DNA of 38,884 nt from an uncultured Rhodoblastus sp. (lineage in GTDB: Bacteria > Pseudomonadota > Alphaproteobacteria > Rhizobiales > Beijerinckiaceae): assembly GCF_903903185.1 (NCBI RefSeq), contig NZ_CAIUXT010000177.1, positions 1-38,884 of the forward strand. The letters are read 5' to 3'. The notes below the pieces were generated by a model. The model saw only the letters and a list, made by a program, of their open reading frames with translations, did no database searches and was not told the origin of the DNA. How positions within the stretch are numbered: the stretch's first letter is position 1; each line of letters starts with the position of its first letter. Below, in pieces: positions 25,574 through 32,067 of the stretch. The position numbers and the translations under genes were made by a program.

Positions 25574-27135
25574 TGGATTTGGCGTTGACAAAAGAAGTCA
25601 CTGAGGATGAGGCCCCGGAAGGGTTATGGCGGCTGCCGGAAGGGTGGTCTTGGGCGAAGCTTGGTGAGCTTGGAAAATGGACCGGCGGCGGCACTCCAGC
25701 GAAATCTAACTCGGCGTTTTGGACCGACGGGACGATTCCCTGGGTCTCGCCGAAGGACATGAAACGCGATGTTATCGGCGAAACAGAAGACTTGATCAGC
25801 GTAGCGGCAGTCGACGGGTCATCAGCGAAATACATTCCCGAAAACTCGGTGCTGATGGTTATGCGATCAGGGATTCTGCGGCACACATTTCCGGTCGCGG
25901 TGAACGACCGCGTCGTCACATTGAATCAAGACCTTCGAGCACTGACGCCGGTCCGTTCTTGCGACGCGCGCTTTTTGGCGAACTTCCTTCGCAGCGCGCA
26001 AAATCGCATTTTGAGAGATTGCTCGAAAGACGGGACGACTGTTAACAGCGTTGACGCGGGCGCATTGGAAAGTTTCGACGTTCCCCTCCCTCCTTTCGCG
26101 CAGCAGCGCCGCATTGTGGCGCGGATCGACGCGTTGTTTTCGGAAATCGCCGATGGCGAAGCGGCGCTCAAGGAGGCACGCAAGGGCCTCGACCTTTTCC
26201 GCCGCGCCCTACTGAAAGCCGCCGTCACCGGCGAACTGACGAAGGATTGGCGCGAGAAAAATCGACCCACCGAATCAGGTGCTGATTTCGTATCGCGCAT
26301 AGCAGTTGAACGCCCGCAGATACGCCTGCCACGAGGACACGCGAGTAGAAATGGTGATCTATCCGAAATAGAAACCGCCGCGCTGCCCCGACTTCCGAAT
26401 GGATGGGTTTGGGCGCCCTTGTCCGCCCTCGTTTCGTCAGGCCCAAAAAATGGCTATTCGCCAAAGGCCAGCAACGACGGCTCAGGAACGCTCGCGCTTA
26501 AGCTGACAGCTACAACGCAAGGTTCTCTAGACTTGTCGCCCCGGGCGATTAAGGCGTTGTCCGAGACCATCCCGACCGATTCCAGTCTCTACCTTGAACC
26601 GGGCGATTTGCTCTTTCAACGTGGCAATACGGTCGAATATGTAGGGATCGCCGCCATTTTCGACGGGCCAGAAAAAACCTATGTCTATCCCGACTTGATG
26701 ATCCGCGTTCGAACCTGCGAAAGGCTGCTTACAGACTGGCTTTGGCGCGTAGCGAATTCGCCATATGGGCGAAGCTACATGGCAGATAATGCGACAGGTA
26801 CGGCTGGCACCATGCCGAAAATCAGTGGTGAGGTTCTTCGCCAGTTCCCGATTCCCGTTCCGCCGCCCGCCGAAATCGCCGAAATCATCCGCCGCGTGTC
26901 CAAATCCCTCGCCGCCGCCGACGACACGCTCAAAATCCTCGACGCCGAGGCCTCCGATGTCGCGCGGCTGAAACAATCCATCCTCAAGTCCGCCTTCGAA
27001 GGCCGGCTGGTCCCGCAAGACCCCAATGACGAGCCCGCCGCCGCCTTGCTGGCGCGCGGCGCCGGACAGGAGAAGCCGGCGCGAACGCGCGGCGGGCGAA
27101 AGTCCCGACTTGCCGCGAACGGCGGGAAAGCGTAA
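25570..27135 (+). CDS. hsdS: Type I restriction enzyme, S (specificity) subunit
   Basis: A 521-residue DNA-recognition subunit. It has two target-recognition domains, each beginning with a typical L-P-x-G-W motif: LPEGWSWAKLGELGKWTGGG (from about 22) and LPNGWVWAPLSALVSSGPKN (from about 275). Each is followed by a conserved helical spacer: PPFAQQRRIVARIDALFSEI with EARKGLDLFRRALLKAAVTG, and AEIAEIIRRVSKSLAAADDT with VARLKQSILKSAFEGRLVPQ. The two halves define the two parts of a bipartite target site, which cannot be deduced here. Translation is coupled to the upstream vapC by ATGA. The stop TAA abuts the operator of the second TA module. Spacers are richer in GC than the recognition domains, as is usual. 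Confidence 0.93.
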   Translation: MMDLALTKEVTEDEAPEGLWRLPEGWSWAKLGELGKWTGGGTPAKSNSAFWTDGTIPWVSPKDMKRDVIGETEDLISVAAVDGSSAKYIPENSVLMVMRSGILRHTFPVAVNDRVVTLNQDLRALTPVRSCDARFLANFLRSAQNRILRDCSKDGTTVNSVDAGALESFDVPLPPFAQQRRIVARIDALFSEIADGEAALKEARKGLDLFRRALLKAAVTGELTKDWREKNRPTESGADFVSRIAVERPQIRLPRGHASRNGDLSEIETAALPRLPNGWVWAPLSALVSSGPKNGYSPKASNDGSGTLALKLTATTQGSLDLSPRAIKALSETIPTDSSLYLEPGDLLFQRGNTVEYVGIAAIFDGPEKTYVYPDLMIRVRTCERLLTDWLWRVANSPYGRSYMADNATGTAGTMPKISGEVLRQFPIPVPPPAEIAEIIRRVSKSLAAADDTLKILDAEASDVARLKQSILKSAFEGRLVPQDPNDEPAAALLARGAGQEKPARTRGGRKSRLAANGGKA

Positions 27136-27160
27136 GATATACACATACAAAATGTATATC
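27136..27160. promoter_or_regulatory. Palindromic operator of the second TA module
   Basis: GATATACA (27136-27143) and TGTATATC (27153-27160) form a perfect inverted repeat with a nine-base spacer. It starts at the first base after the hsdS stop and ends 13 bases before the antitoxin ATG. Its half-sites resemble those before the first vapB (GATATA and TATATC). Confidence 0.7.
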
Positions 27161-27173
27161 ATTGGAGGCCGCC

Positions 27174-27404
27174 ATGCAGGTCGCGAAATGGGGCAATAGT
27201 CTCGCCGTCAGGCTGCCCAAAAAGCTGGTCGATGAACTGGGTTTAAAGCCCGGCGACGAGATCGACATTGTCGAGGCGGCGAAGGAAAAGCTGGCCGTCG
27301 AAAAGATCGACCGCCGCGAAGAGGCCCTTGCGCGCCTTGCAGCGGTCAATCTGAAATTGCCCGCCGATTATAAATTCGACCGCGACGAGGCCAATGAACG
27401 GTGA
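27174..27404 (+). CDS. AbrB/MazE-type antitoxin
   Basis: A 76-residue antitoxin; ATG 27174 with GGAGG upstream. The DNA-binding hairpin is MQVAKWGNSLAVRLPKKLVD followed by ELGLKPGDEIDIVEAAKEKL, the standard MazE/VapB swapped-hairpin fold. The C-terminal half (EEALARLAAVNLKLPADYKF) is the toxin-binding region. The stop codon overlaps the PIN toxin start (GTGA). It differs in sequence from the first vapB, so the two modules are not a recent duplication. It lies between hsdS and hsdM. Confidence 0.88.
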   Translation: MQVAKWGNSLAVRLPKKLVDELGLKPGDEIDIVEAAKEKLAVEKIDRREEALARLAAVNLKLPADYKFDRDEANER

Positions 27405-27793
27405 CGGTCTTTTTCGATACGAATATCCTTGTTTACTCCCTGGCTGGCGACCGGCGCGGCGCCATCGCGCGCGAGATTCTGCGCGGCGGCGGGATTGTCA
27501 GCGTTCAGGTGCTCAATGAATTCGTTCGTGTCGCGCGCAACAAGCTTCGCCTGGACTGGCCGACGATTGACAGCGCTTTGAACGCCTTTCGCGACCTTGT
27601 CGGCGATGTCGCGCCGCTGACCCTCGCCATCCATGAAGCGGCCCTGGAACTTGCCCGGCGAGACGGGATCAATATTTTCGACGCGCTCATCGTCGCCGCC
27701 GCACGCGAGGCCGGGTGCGATGTCCTTTACAGCGAGGACATGCAGCATGGCCGCGTCTTCGGGCGGCTGAAAATCATCAATCCCTTCGCCTGA
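27401..27793 (+). CDS. vapC: PIN-domain toxin of the second module (VapC-like)
   Basis: A 130-residue PIN nuclease starting at GTG 27401, overlapping the antitoxin stop. Metal-binding acidic residues are present: Asp6 (MTVFFDTNILVYSL), Glu40 (VSVQVLNEFVRVARNK), Asp94 (INIFDALIVAAAREAG) and Asp113 (VLYSEDMQHG). The SEDMQHGRVF ending is typical of the COG5573-like branch of VapC toxins, unlike the TSNVGEF ending of the first toxin. It looks complete and active. HsdM follows 13 bases later, so the two are most likely in one transcript. Confidence 0.9.
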   Translation: MTVFFDTNILVYSLAGDRRGAIAREILRGGGIVSVQVLNEFVRVARNKLRLDWPTIDSALNAFRDLVGDVAPLTLAIHEAALELARRDGINIFDALIVAAAREAGCDVLYSEDMQHGRVFGRLKIINPFA

Positions 27794-27806
27794 GAAAGTT
27801 TTTTCA

Positions 27807-29252
27807 GTGAACGCCCAAAGCCTCGTCGCCAAAGTCTGGAATTTCGCCCATGTGCTGCGCGATCAGGGGGTCTCCTATCAGGCCTATATCAGCCAGATTT
27901 CCTATCTCCTCTTCCTCAAGATGGACGAGGAGCGCGTCACCCAGATCGGCGAGGCCTCCATGCTGCCGGACGGGGCGCGATGGAGCGACATCAAGGATCT
28001 GTCAGGTGAGGCGCTGACGGCGAAATACGTCAAGCTGCTGGACGCGCTTTCCCGCCAGGCCGGAATCATCGGCGTCATCTTCCTGAAGGCGCAGAACGAG
28101 ATTCAGGACCCGGCCAAACTCAAGCGCCTCGTCGGCCTGATCGACAGCGAGACCTGGCTCGGCCTCCCGGTTGACGTCAAAGGCGAAATTTACGAAGGCC
28201 TGCTCGCCCGCAACGCCGAGGACGTGAAGAGCGGCGCCGGCCAGTATTTTACGCCGCGCCCGGTCATCGAGGCCATGGTGCAGGTCGTCGATCCCTTGCC
28301 GCACCAGACCATTCATGACCCGGCCTGCGGCACCGCGGGATTCCTGCTGGCGGCCTGGGAGCATATGAAAAAGCATCCCAAGGCTCGTGACCGCGCCGTC
28401 TATTCGGCGCTGAAAAGCAAATTTTCCGGCATCGATATCGTGCCGGAAGTGGTGCGGCTCGCCGGCATGAATCTTTACCTCCACGGCATCACCGGCATCG
28501 ACTCCATCATCGAGCAGAAGGACGCGCTGCTCGGCTCCGGCGCCAAAAGTTTCGATGTCGTGCTGACCAACCCGCCTTTCGGCAGGAAGCAGAGCTATCG
28601 GATTGTCCGCGACGACGGCGAGATCGACAATGAGCGCGAGGATTACGACCGCTCCGATTTTTTCGTCACCACGTCGAACAAACAGCTCAATTTCCTCCAG
28701 CACATCATGACCGTGCTGGCGCCCAATGGCGAAGCCGCCGTGGTCCTGCCCGACAATGTGCTGTTCGAAGGCGGCGCCGGCGAAACCATTCGGCGCCGGC
28801 TGCTGAAAAACTTCGATTTTCATACCCTCCTGCGCCTGCCGACCGGCATTTTCTATAAACAGGGCGTCAAGGCGAACGTGCTGTTTTTCGACAAGGAGCC
28901 GCCGTCCGACCAGCACGCCACCAAGGACCTTTGGATATACGACCTGCGCACCAACAAGCGCTTCACCCTCAAGGAACGGCCGCTGGTGCGCGCCGACCTT
29001 GACGATTTCATCGTCAACTATCGCGCGGGCCGTCAGTTCGAACGCGAGGAAACGGAGAGGTTCCGGCGCTTTCCGCTCGAAACGCTGCTGGCCCGCGACA
29101 AGGTCAATCTCGATATTTTCTGGCTCAAGGACGACGCCCTCGACGATCCCGACCTGCTGCCCCCGCCGGACGAGGTCGCCGCCGAAATCGTCGAAAGCCT
29201 CAAGACCGCGCTGGAGCGGTTTCAGGCGGTGAAGAGTCAGTTTGAGGGATGA
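27807..29252 (+). CDS. hsdM: Type I restriction-modification enzyme, M (methyltransferase) subunit
   Basis: A 481-residue N6-adenine methyltransferase that with HsdS protects the host target and is needed for restriction by HsdR. Start is GTG 27807 with GAGAAAG upstream. An N-terminal HsdM helical domain (VWNFAHVLRDQGVSYQAYIS) precedes GQYFTPRPVIEAMV. The S-adenosylmethionine motif is DPACGTAGFL (171-180) and the catalytic motif NPPFG (255-259). The C-terminal part contains FFDKEPPSDQHATKDLWIYD. Order in this locus, hsdR first and hsdM last with two TA modules between, is unusual, since hsdM and hsdS are normally adjacent. It is the last gene of the run. Confidence 0.94.
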   Translation: MNAQSLVAKVWNFAHVLRDQGVSYQAYISQISYLLFLKMDEERVTQIGEASMLPDGARWSDIKDLSGEALTAKYVKLLDALSRQAGIIGVIFLKAQNEIQDPAKLKRLVGLIDSETWLGLPVDVKGEIYEGLLARNAEDVKSGAGQYFTPRPVIEAMVQVVDPLPHQTIHDPACGTAGFLLAAWEHMKKHPKARDRAVYSALKSKFSGIDIVPEVVRLAGMNLYLHGITGIDSIIEQKDALLGSGAKSFDVVLTNPPFGRKQSYRIVRDDGEIDNEREDYDRSDFFVTTSNKQLNFLQHIMTVLAPNGEAAVVLPDNVLFEGGAGETIRRRLLKNFDFHTLLRLPTGIFYKQGVKANVLFFDKEPPSDQHATKDLWIYDLRTNKRFTLKERPLVRADLDDFIVNYRAGRQFEREETERFRRFPLETLLARDKVNLDIFWLKDDALDDPDLLPPPDEVAAEIVESLKTALERFQAVKSQFEG

Positions 29253-29722
29253 AAAGCGGGACCGCCTGGCGTCGCCACCAAGCGCGCCTGTGATCAACAG
29301 GTCTTTATGGCGTGGAAAGATCGCCGATTATTTCGTCCCGTGGTGTCTGGGAGAATGAGATCTATTTCGTATCCCCGGGATTACCGATAAAATTAGAATA
29401 TTCATTTTTAGCTCTATGTAGTTTTTGCTACCATTCCACGACATCCAGCCTATACTGGCTACAAGACCGAGACGAGGCATTTATTTATGTTTCCTATTTG
29501 ACCCAAGGGAAGGGACTTTGCCCATCGTCGCGGTCCAGCGCGCGCATGGAATCGTCGCCGCTGTCGACGGCGCAGCACTTTCGTCTTGACGAGATTAGAT
29601 TTAGAAATTATATCTAAATCGGACAGCGTTTCGCCTTTGTCTATTTGCCTCTCCACCTTGCAAGAGCCTGCTCCTTAGCGCTGATCGTGTTCCATCACTC
29701 CGTGGACGGCAGGATCTGGCGC
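29253..29722 (+). other. AT-rich gap between hsdM and the integrase operon
   Basis: About 470 bases, clearly richer in AT than the surroundings around 29330-29640. I see no credible gene. A promoter with an embedded inverted repeat lies at 29585-29619. Composition suggests foreign DNA from the element. Confidence 0.6.
29585..29619 (+). promoter_or_regulatory. Promoter with overlapping operator for the HTH-integrase operon
   Basis: TTGACG at 29585-29590 and TATATC at 29608-29613 have a 17-base spacer. The inverted repeat GATTTAGA (29597-29604) and TCTAAATC (29612-29619), seven bases apart, overlaps the spacer and the -10. This fits a self-regulated promoter bound by the small HTH protein or another element-encoded regulator. 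Confidence 0.6.
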
Positions 29723-30100
29723 GTGACCAAGGCTTCCGAAATCCATTCCACTGTTGCGTCGTCCCGCCCGCTGAGCGTCGGGGAGGCCGCGAGAGCGCTT
29801 GGCGTGTCGTCGAAGACTCTTCGCGGCCATGTCAAGGATGGCGCTATTCCCTGGATTTCCATTGGTCGCGGCAAAGATCGCAAGCGGCGCAAATTTGATC
29901 CTCAAGACCTCGAAACATTCAAGCAGTCCAGGAAAATCATCGGAGAAGCCGGATGTCCGTCTACAAAAGAAAAGGACAAAATACCTACTCCTTCGATTTC
30001 CTCGAAGGGGGGCGTCGGTTTACGGGAAATTCTGGATCAGCGAACCGCCGCGAAGCGGAACGCATCGAAGAACGCGAACGCCAAAAAGCGCGGAACCTGA
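29723..30100 (+). CDS. Helix-turn-helix (excisionase-type) protein
   Basis: A 125-residue basic protein starting at GTG 29723. The HTH_17/MerR-like domain is SVGEAARALGVSSKTLRGHV, then KDGAIPWISIGRGKDRKRRK and DPQDLETF. This is the form of small DNA-binding directionality factors beside tyrosine recombinases. The C-terminal 50 residues (TKEKDKIPTPSISSKGG, ending KRNASKNANAKKRGT) overlap the integrase start by 148 bases in another frame and are low in complexity. The functional protein may be only the first 75 residues, with the rest a by-product of overlap. It probably controls integration direction or the operon promoter at 29585-29619. Confidence 0.75.
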   Translation: MTKASEIHSTVASSRPLSVGEAARALGVSSKTLRGHVKDGAIPWISIGRGKDRKRRKFDPQDLETFKQSRKIIGEAGCPSTKEKDKIPTPSISSKGGVGLREILDQRTAAKRNASKNANAKKRGT

Positions 30101-31116
30101 AAACCGAAGTCGGAAACGTCCCGGGAGCGCCCGAAACCTTCAAGCATGCTTCTCTGCGGTATTGGCAGGAAGTTGGCCAGCATCTGGCCGGAGCCGACAC
30201 GACCCTGCGCAACCTGATCCGGTTGGAAGACTATTTGGGCGACATCGGCCTGGATAAAATCGACAACGAAGTCGTCGCCAGGGTCGTGACGTGGCGCCGC
30301 GCGCACCATGTCGGAGGCCGGGAGTTCATGCGCGATCCCGAGGACCCGACCAAATCGATTCCGTCGCCGTTGATCTCCAATGCGACGGTCAACCGGTCGG
30401 CGACCGAGTTGCTGCAACACCTGCTGACCCGCGCGCGCAAGATTTGGCGCATCGCGTTGCCGTTCGAGCCGACGTGGGGCGAGCATATGCTCAAAGAGCC
30501 CAAAGAATGCGTTCGCGAGGTCAGGGCGTCAGAAGAGAACACGCTGGTGGAGTCGATCCGCCCCGATTACCTGCCGCTGGTGGATTTCGCGCGCGCCTCC
30601 GGCTTGCGCCTCGCCGAGTGCCTGTTGCGCAAGGATCAGGTCGATCTGGCGGGGGGATTCGTCTACTTCACCGGCAAGGGAGAGGAGGCTTTCGCGCAGC
30701 CGATCACTTCGGAGATGCGGGCGATCCTGATGGCGGCGATGGCCAACGCAACCGATTATGTCTTCACTTATGTTGCGGCGCGGACCCGCAAGGGGGAGGG
30801 GGGCTGGCTGAAGGGAGAGCGCCTGCCGATCACGGCGTCGGGCCTCAAAACGATGTGGCGGCGCGCGCGCCGCAAAAAGACCGGCGCGCGGCTGCCGACC
30901 GACCTGCGGTTTCACGATATGCGCCATGATTTTGCGACGAAGCTTTTGCGCGAGACCGGCAATTTGAAACTGGTTCAAAAGGCTCTGCATCACCGGAGCC
31001 TGACGACGACGACGAAATACGCTCACGTCCACGACGTCGAGGTCGCTGCGGGCATGGAAAAGGCCGCCCAGTCCCGCAAAAAGTCCCGCAAAGCTTCGAA
31101 AAAGGCGGCCAAGTAG
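29953..31116 (+). CDS. Tyrosine-type site-specific recombinase (integrase)
   Basis: A 387-residue integrase, ATG 29953 with GGAGAAG upstream. The N-terminal part is an arm- and core-binding domain (SVYKRKGQNTYSFDFLEGGR). The catalytic domain holds all key residues: Arg219 (ARASGLRLAE), Lys242 (FTGKGEE), His321 and Arg324 (FHDMRHDFATKLL), His347 (KALHHRSL) and the nucleophile Tyr356 (TTTTKYAHVH). A basic tail of Lys/Ser/Arg ends the protein. It lies 37 bases before a half tRNA-Pro sequence, the likely attachment site, and overlaps the HTH gene. It is complete and so is probably active. Confidence 0.92.
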   Translation: MSVYKRKGQNTYSFDFLEGGRRFTGNSGSANRREAERIEERERQKARNLKTEVGNVPGAPETFKHASLRYWQEVGQHLAGADTTLRNLIRLEDYLGDIGLDKIDNEVVARVVTWRRAHHVGGREFMRDPEDPTKSIPSPLISNATVNRSATELLQHLLTRARKIWRIALPFEPTWGEHMLKEPKECVREVRASEENTLVESIRPDYLPLVDFARASGLRLAECLLRKDQVDLAGGFVYFTGKGEEAFAQPITSEMRAILMAAMANATDYVFTYVAARTRKGEGGWLKGERLPITASGLKTMWRRARRKKTGARLPTDLRFHDMRHDFATKLLRETGNLKLVQKALHHRSLTTTTKYAHVHDVEVAAGMEKAAQSRKKSRKASKKAAK

Positions 31117-31153
31117 ATGAAAATGAAAGATAAAACTGTCATCGACCACAGGG

Positions 31154-31198
31154 CTGGGGGACTAGGGGTCGTGGGTTCGAATCCCGCCACTCCGACCA
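31154..31198 (+). other. Attachment site: 3' half of a tRNA-Pro(GGG) gene
   Basis: Reads as anticodon loop CTGGGGG, stem strand ACTAG, variable GGGTC, T arm GTGGG-TTCGAAT-CCCGC, acceptor strand CACTCCG, then A and CCA. The 5' half is absent: the bases before it do not pair with ACTAG. This is the usual att repeat left by an element that integrates into a tRNA gene. It lies directly after the integrase gene. No second copy is visible in this window. Confidence 0.82.
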
Positions 31199-31206
31199 TT
31201 TTTCCT

Positions 31207-31246
31207 GCATTGGTTTAATAGAGTTTGCATTGGTTTAATAGATTTT
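31207..31246 (+). repeat. Tandem 20-base duplication beside the attachment site
   Basis: GCATTGGTTTAATAGAGTTT is followed at once by GCATTGGTTTAATAGATTTT (one base different). It starts nine bases after the tRNA CCA end. It could be integrase accessory-binding sites or a scar. Confidence 0.6.
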
Positions 31247-31371
31247 GGCTGCGGAAAGCCCGTCGCCTCTTATCATTTTTCTCTCTATTCGAGACCTGTC
31301 GAAATCGGGAAACTTTGGTGCAAGCCGAAGAGCCGTAGCCAGATTTCCAATGCAGGCGCATTCGCGACATA

Positions 31372-31405
31372 CCAAGACTCACAGGCAATGATCCATGAGT
31401 CTTGG
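31372..31405. repeat. Inverted repeat downstream of the host-attachment gene
   Basis: CCAAGACTCA and TGAGTCTTGG, perfect ten-base arms 14 bases apart, lie 40 bases beyond the 3' end of the minus-strand gene at 31445. No T-run follows on either strand. It may act as a terminator-like hairpin. Confidence 0.5.
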
Positions 31406-31444
31406 CCCGAGCCAGCCGAGCCATCGTGTGGCTCAGCCTATCGC

Positions 31445-31894
31445 TCAACCGGAAATATGGCGTTCGATTTCCCACACCGGCATTTTGGTGAAATCCTTGT
31501 CGATTTCGCCGATGATCTTGGCTTTCACATTGGCGTTCAGCACACGACGCAACTCGGCCAGCGTCCGCGCCGGAGCGGCGATCACCACAGCGGTGGCGGA
31601 ACGCTCGCGCACAACGATTTCGAGCGCGGCGGCGGCGCGTTGCGCGAAACGAATTTCTTCGACGTCATGCCAGTCCGTCGTTTCGACGGCGCTGCGCGCG
31701 GCGGAAAGCGCGCTTTGGTAGACGCGTCCAGGCCGGTCTACGCCCTGTTCGTGGGAGTATGCGTTTTCCTCGGCCATAACGTTGACGGTGACGAAATTGG
31801 CGAATTTCTCGTCACCCTCATTGCGCAGGAACAGAGCTTTGCGGCCATCGCCGACAAAGACCAAGCCGTCATGTGGAACCGAAATTTTGTTCAC
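31445..31894 (-). CDS. Host attachment family protein
   Basis: A 149-residue protein starting at GTG 31894 with GGGAG upstream; the open frame continues further 5' but without a ribosome site. The start MNKISVPHDGLVFVGDGRKA and LFLRNEGDEKFANFVTVNVM, then RPGRVYQSALSAARSAVETT, WHDVEEIRFAQRAAAALEIV, VIAAPARTLAELRRVLNANV and KIIGEIDKDFTKMPVWEIER match the host attachment protein family of alphaproteobacteria. The name comes from Agrobacterium plant attachment; the fold resembles eRF1/archaeal release-factor-like domains and its true role is unclear. It faces the attachment site tail to tail with the integrase operon and is probably ordinary chromosome just outside the island. Confidence 0.82.
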   Translation of the reverse strand: MNKISVPHDGLVFVGDGRKALFLRNEGDEKFANFVTVNVMAEENAYSHEQGVDRPGRVYQSALSAARSAVETTDWHDVEEIRFAQRAAAALEIVVRERSATAVVIAAPARTLAELRRVLNANVKAKIIGEIDKDFTKMPVWEIERHISG

Positions 31895-32067
31895 GATAAA
31901 ACTCCCGATGTTCGGGCGGTTCGCCGTTGTCTCGGCAGCGCCGTCCTCTGTTGTGAGCGCAACGTCCCCGCTGCGCTTCAGGCTGGCGGCGAGCAGGCAA
32001 GTTTCTTCTGTTTCCCTCGTAGACCTAGCACCATATGCGTTTCCTCGCGTCGGCGCCATGATCGGAG

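Noticed and set aside
29312-29617. 101-codon plus-strand frame in the AT-rich gap after hsdM
   Set aside because: No ribosome site, no coding bias, and it runs through the promoter and inverted repeat of the HTH-integrase operon.
31154-31198. Complete tRNA gene
   Set aside because: Only the 3' half is present; the bases upstream do not complete the anticodon, D or acceptor stems.
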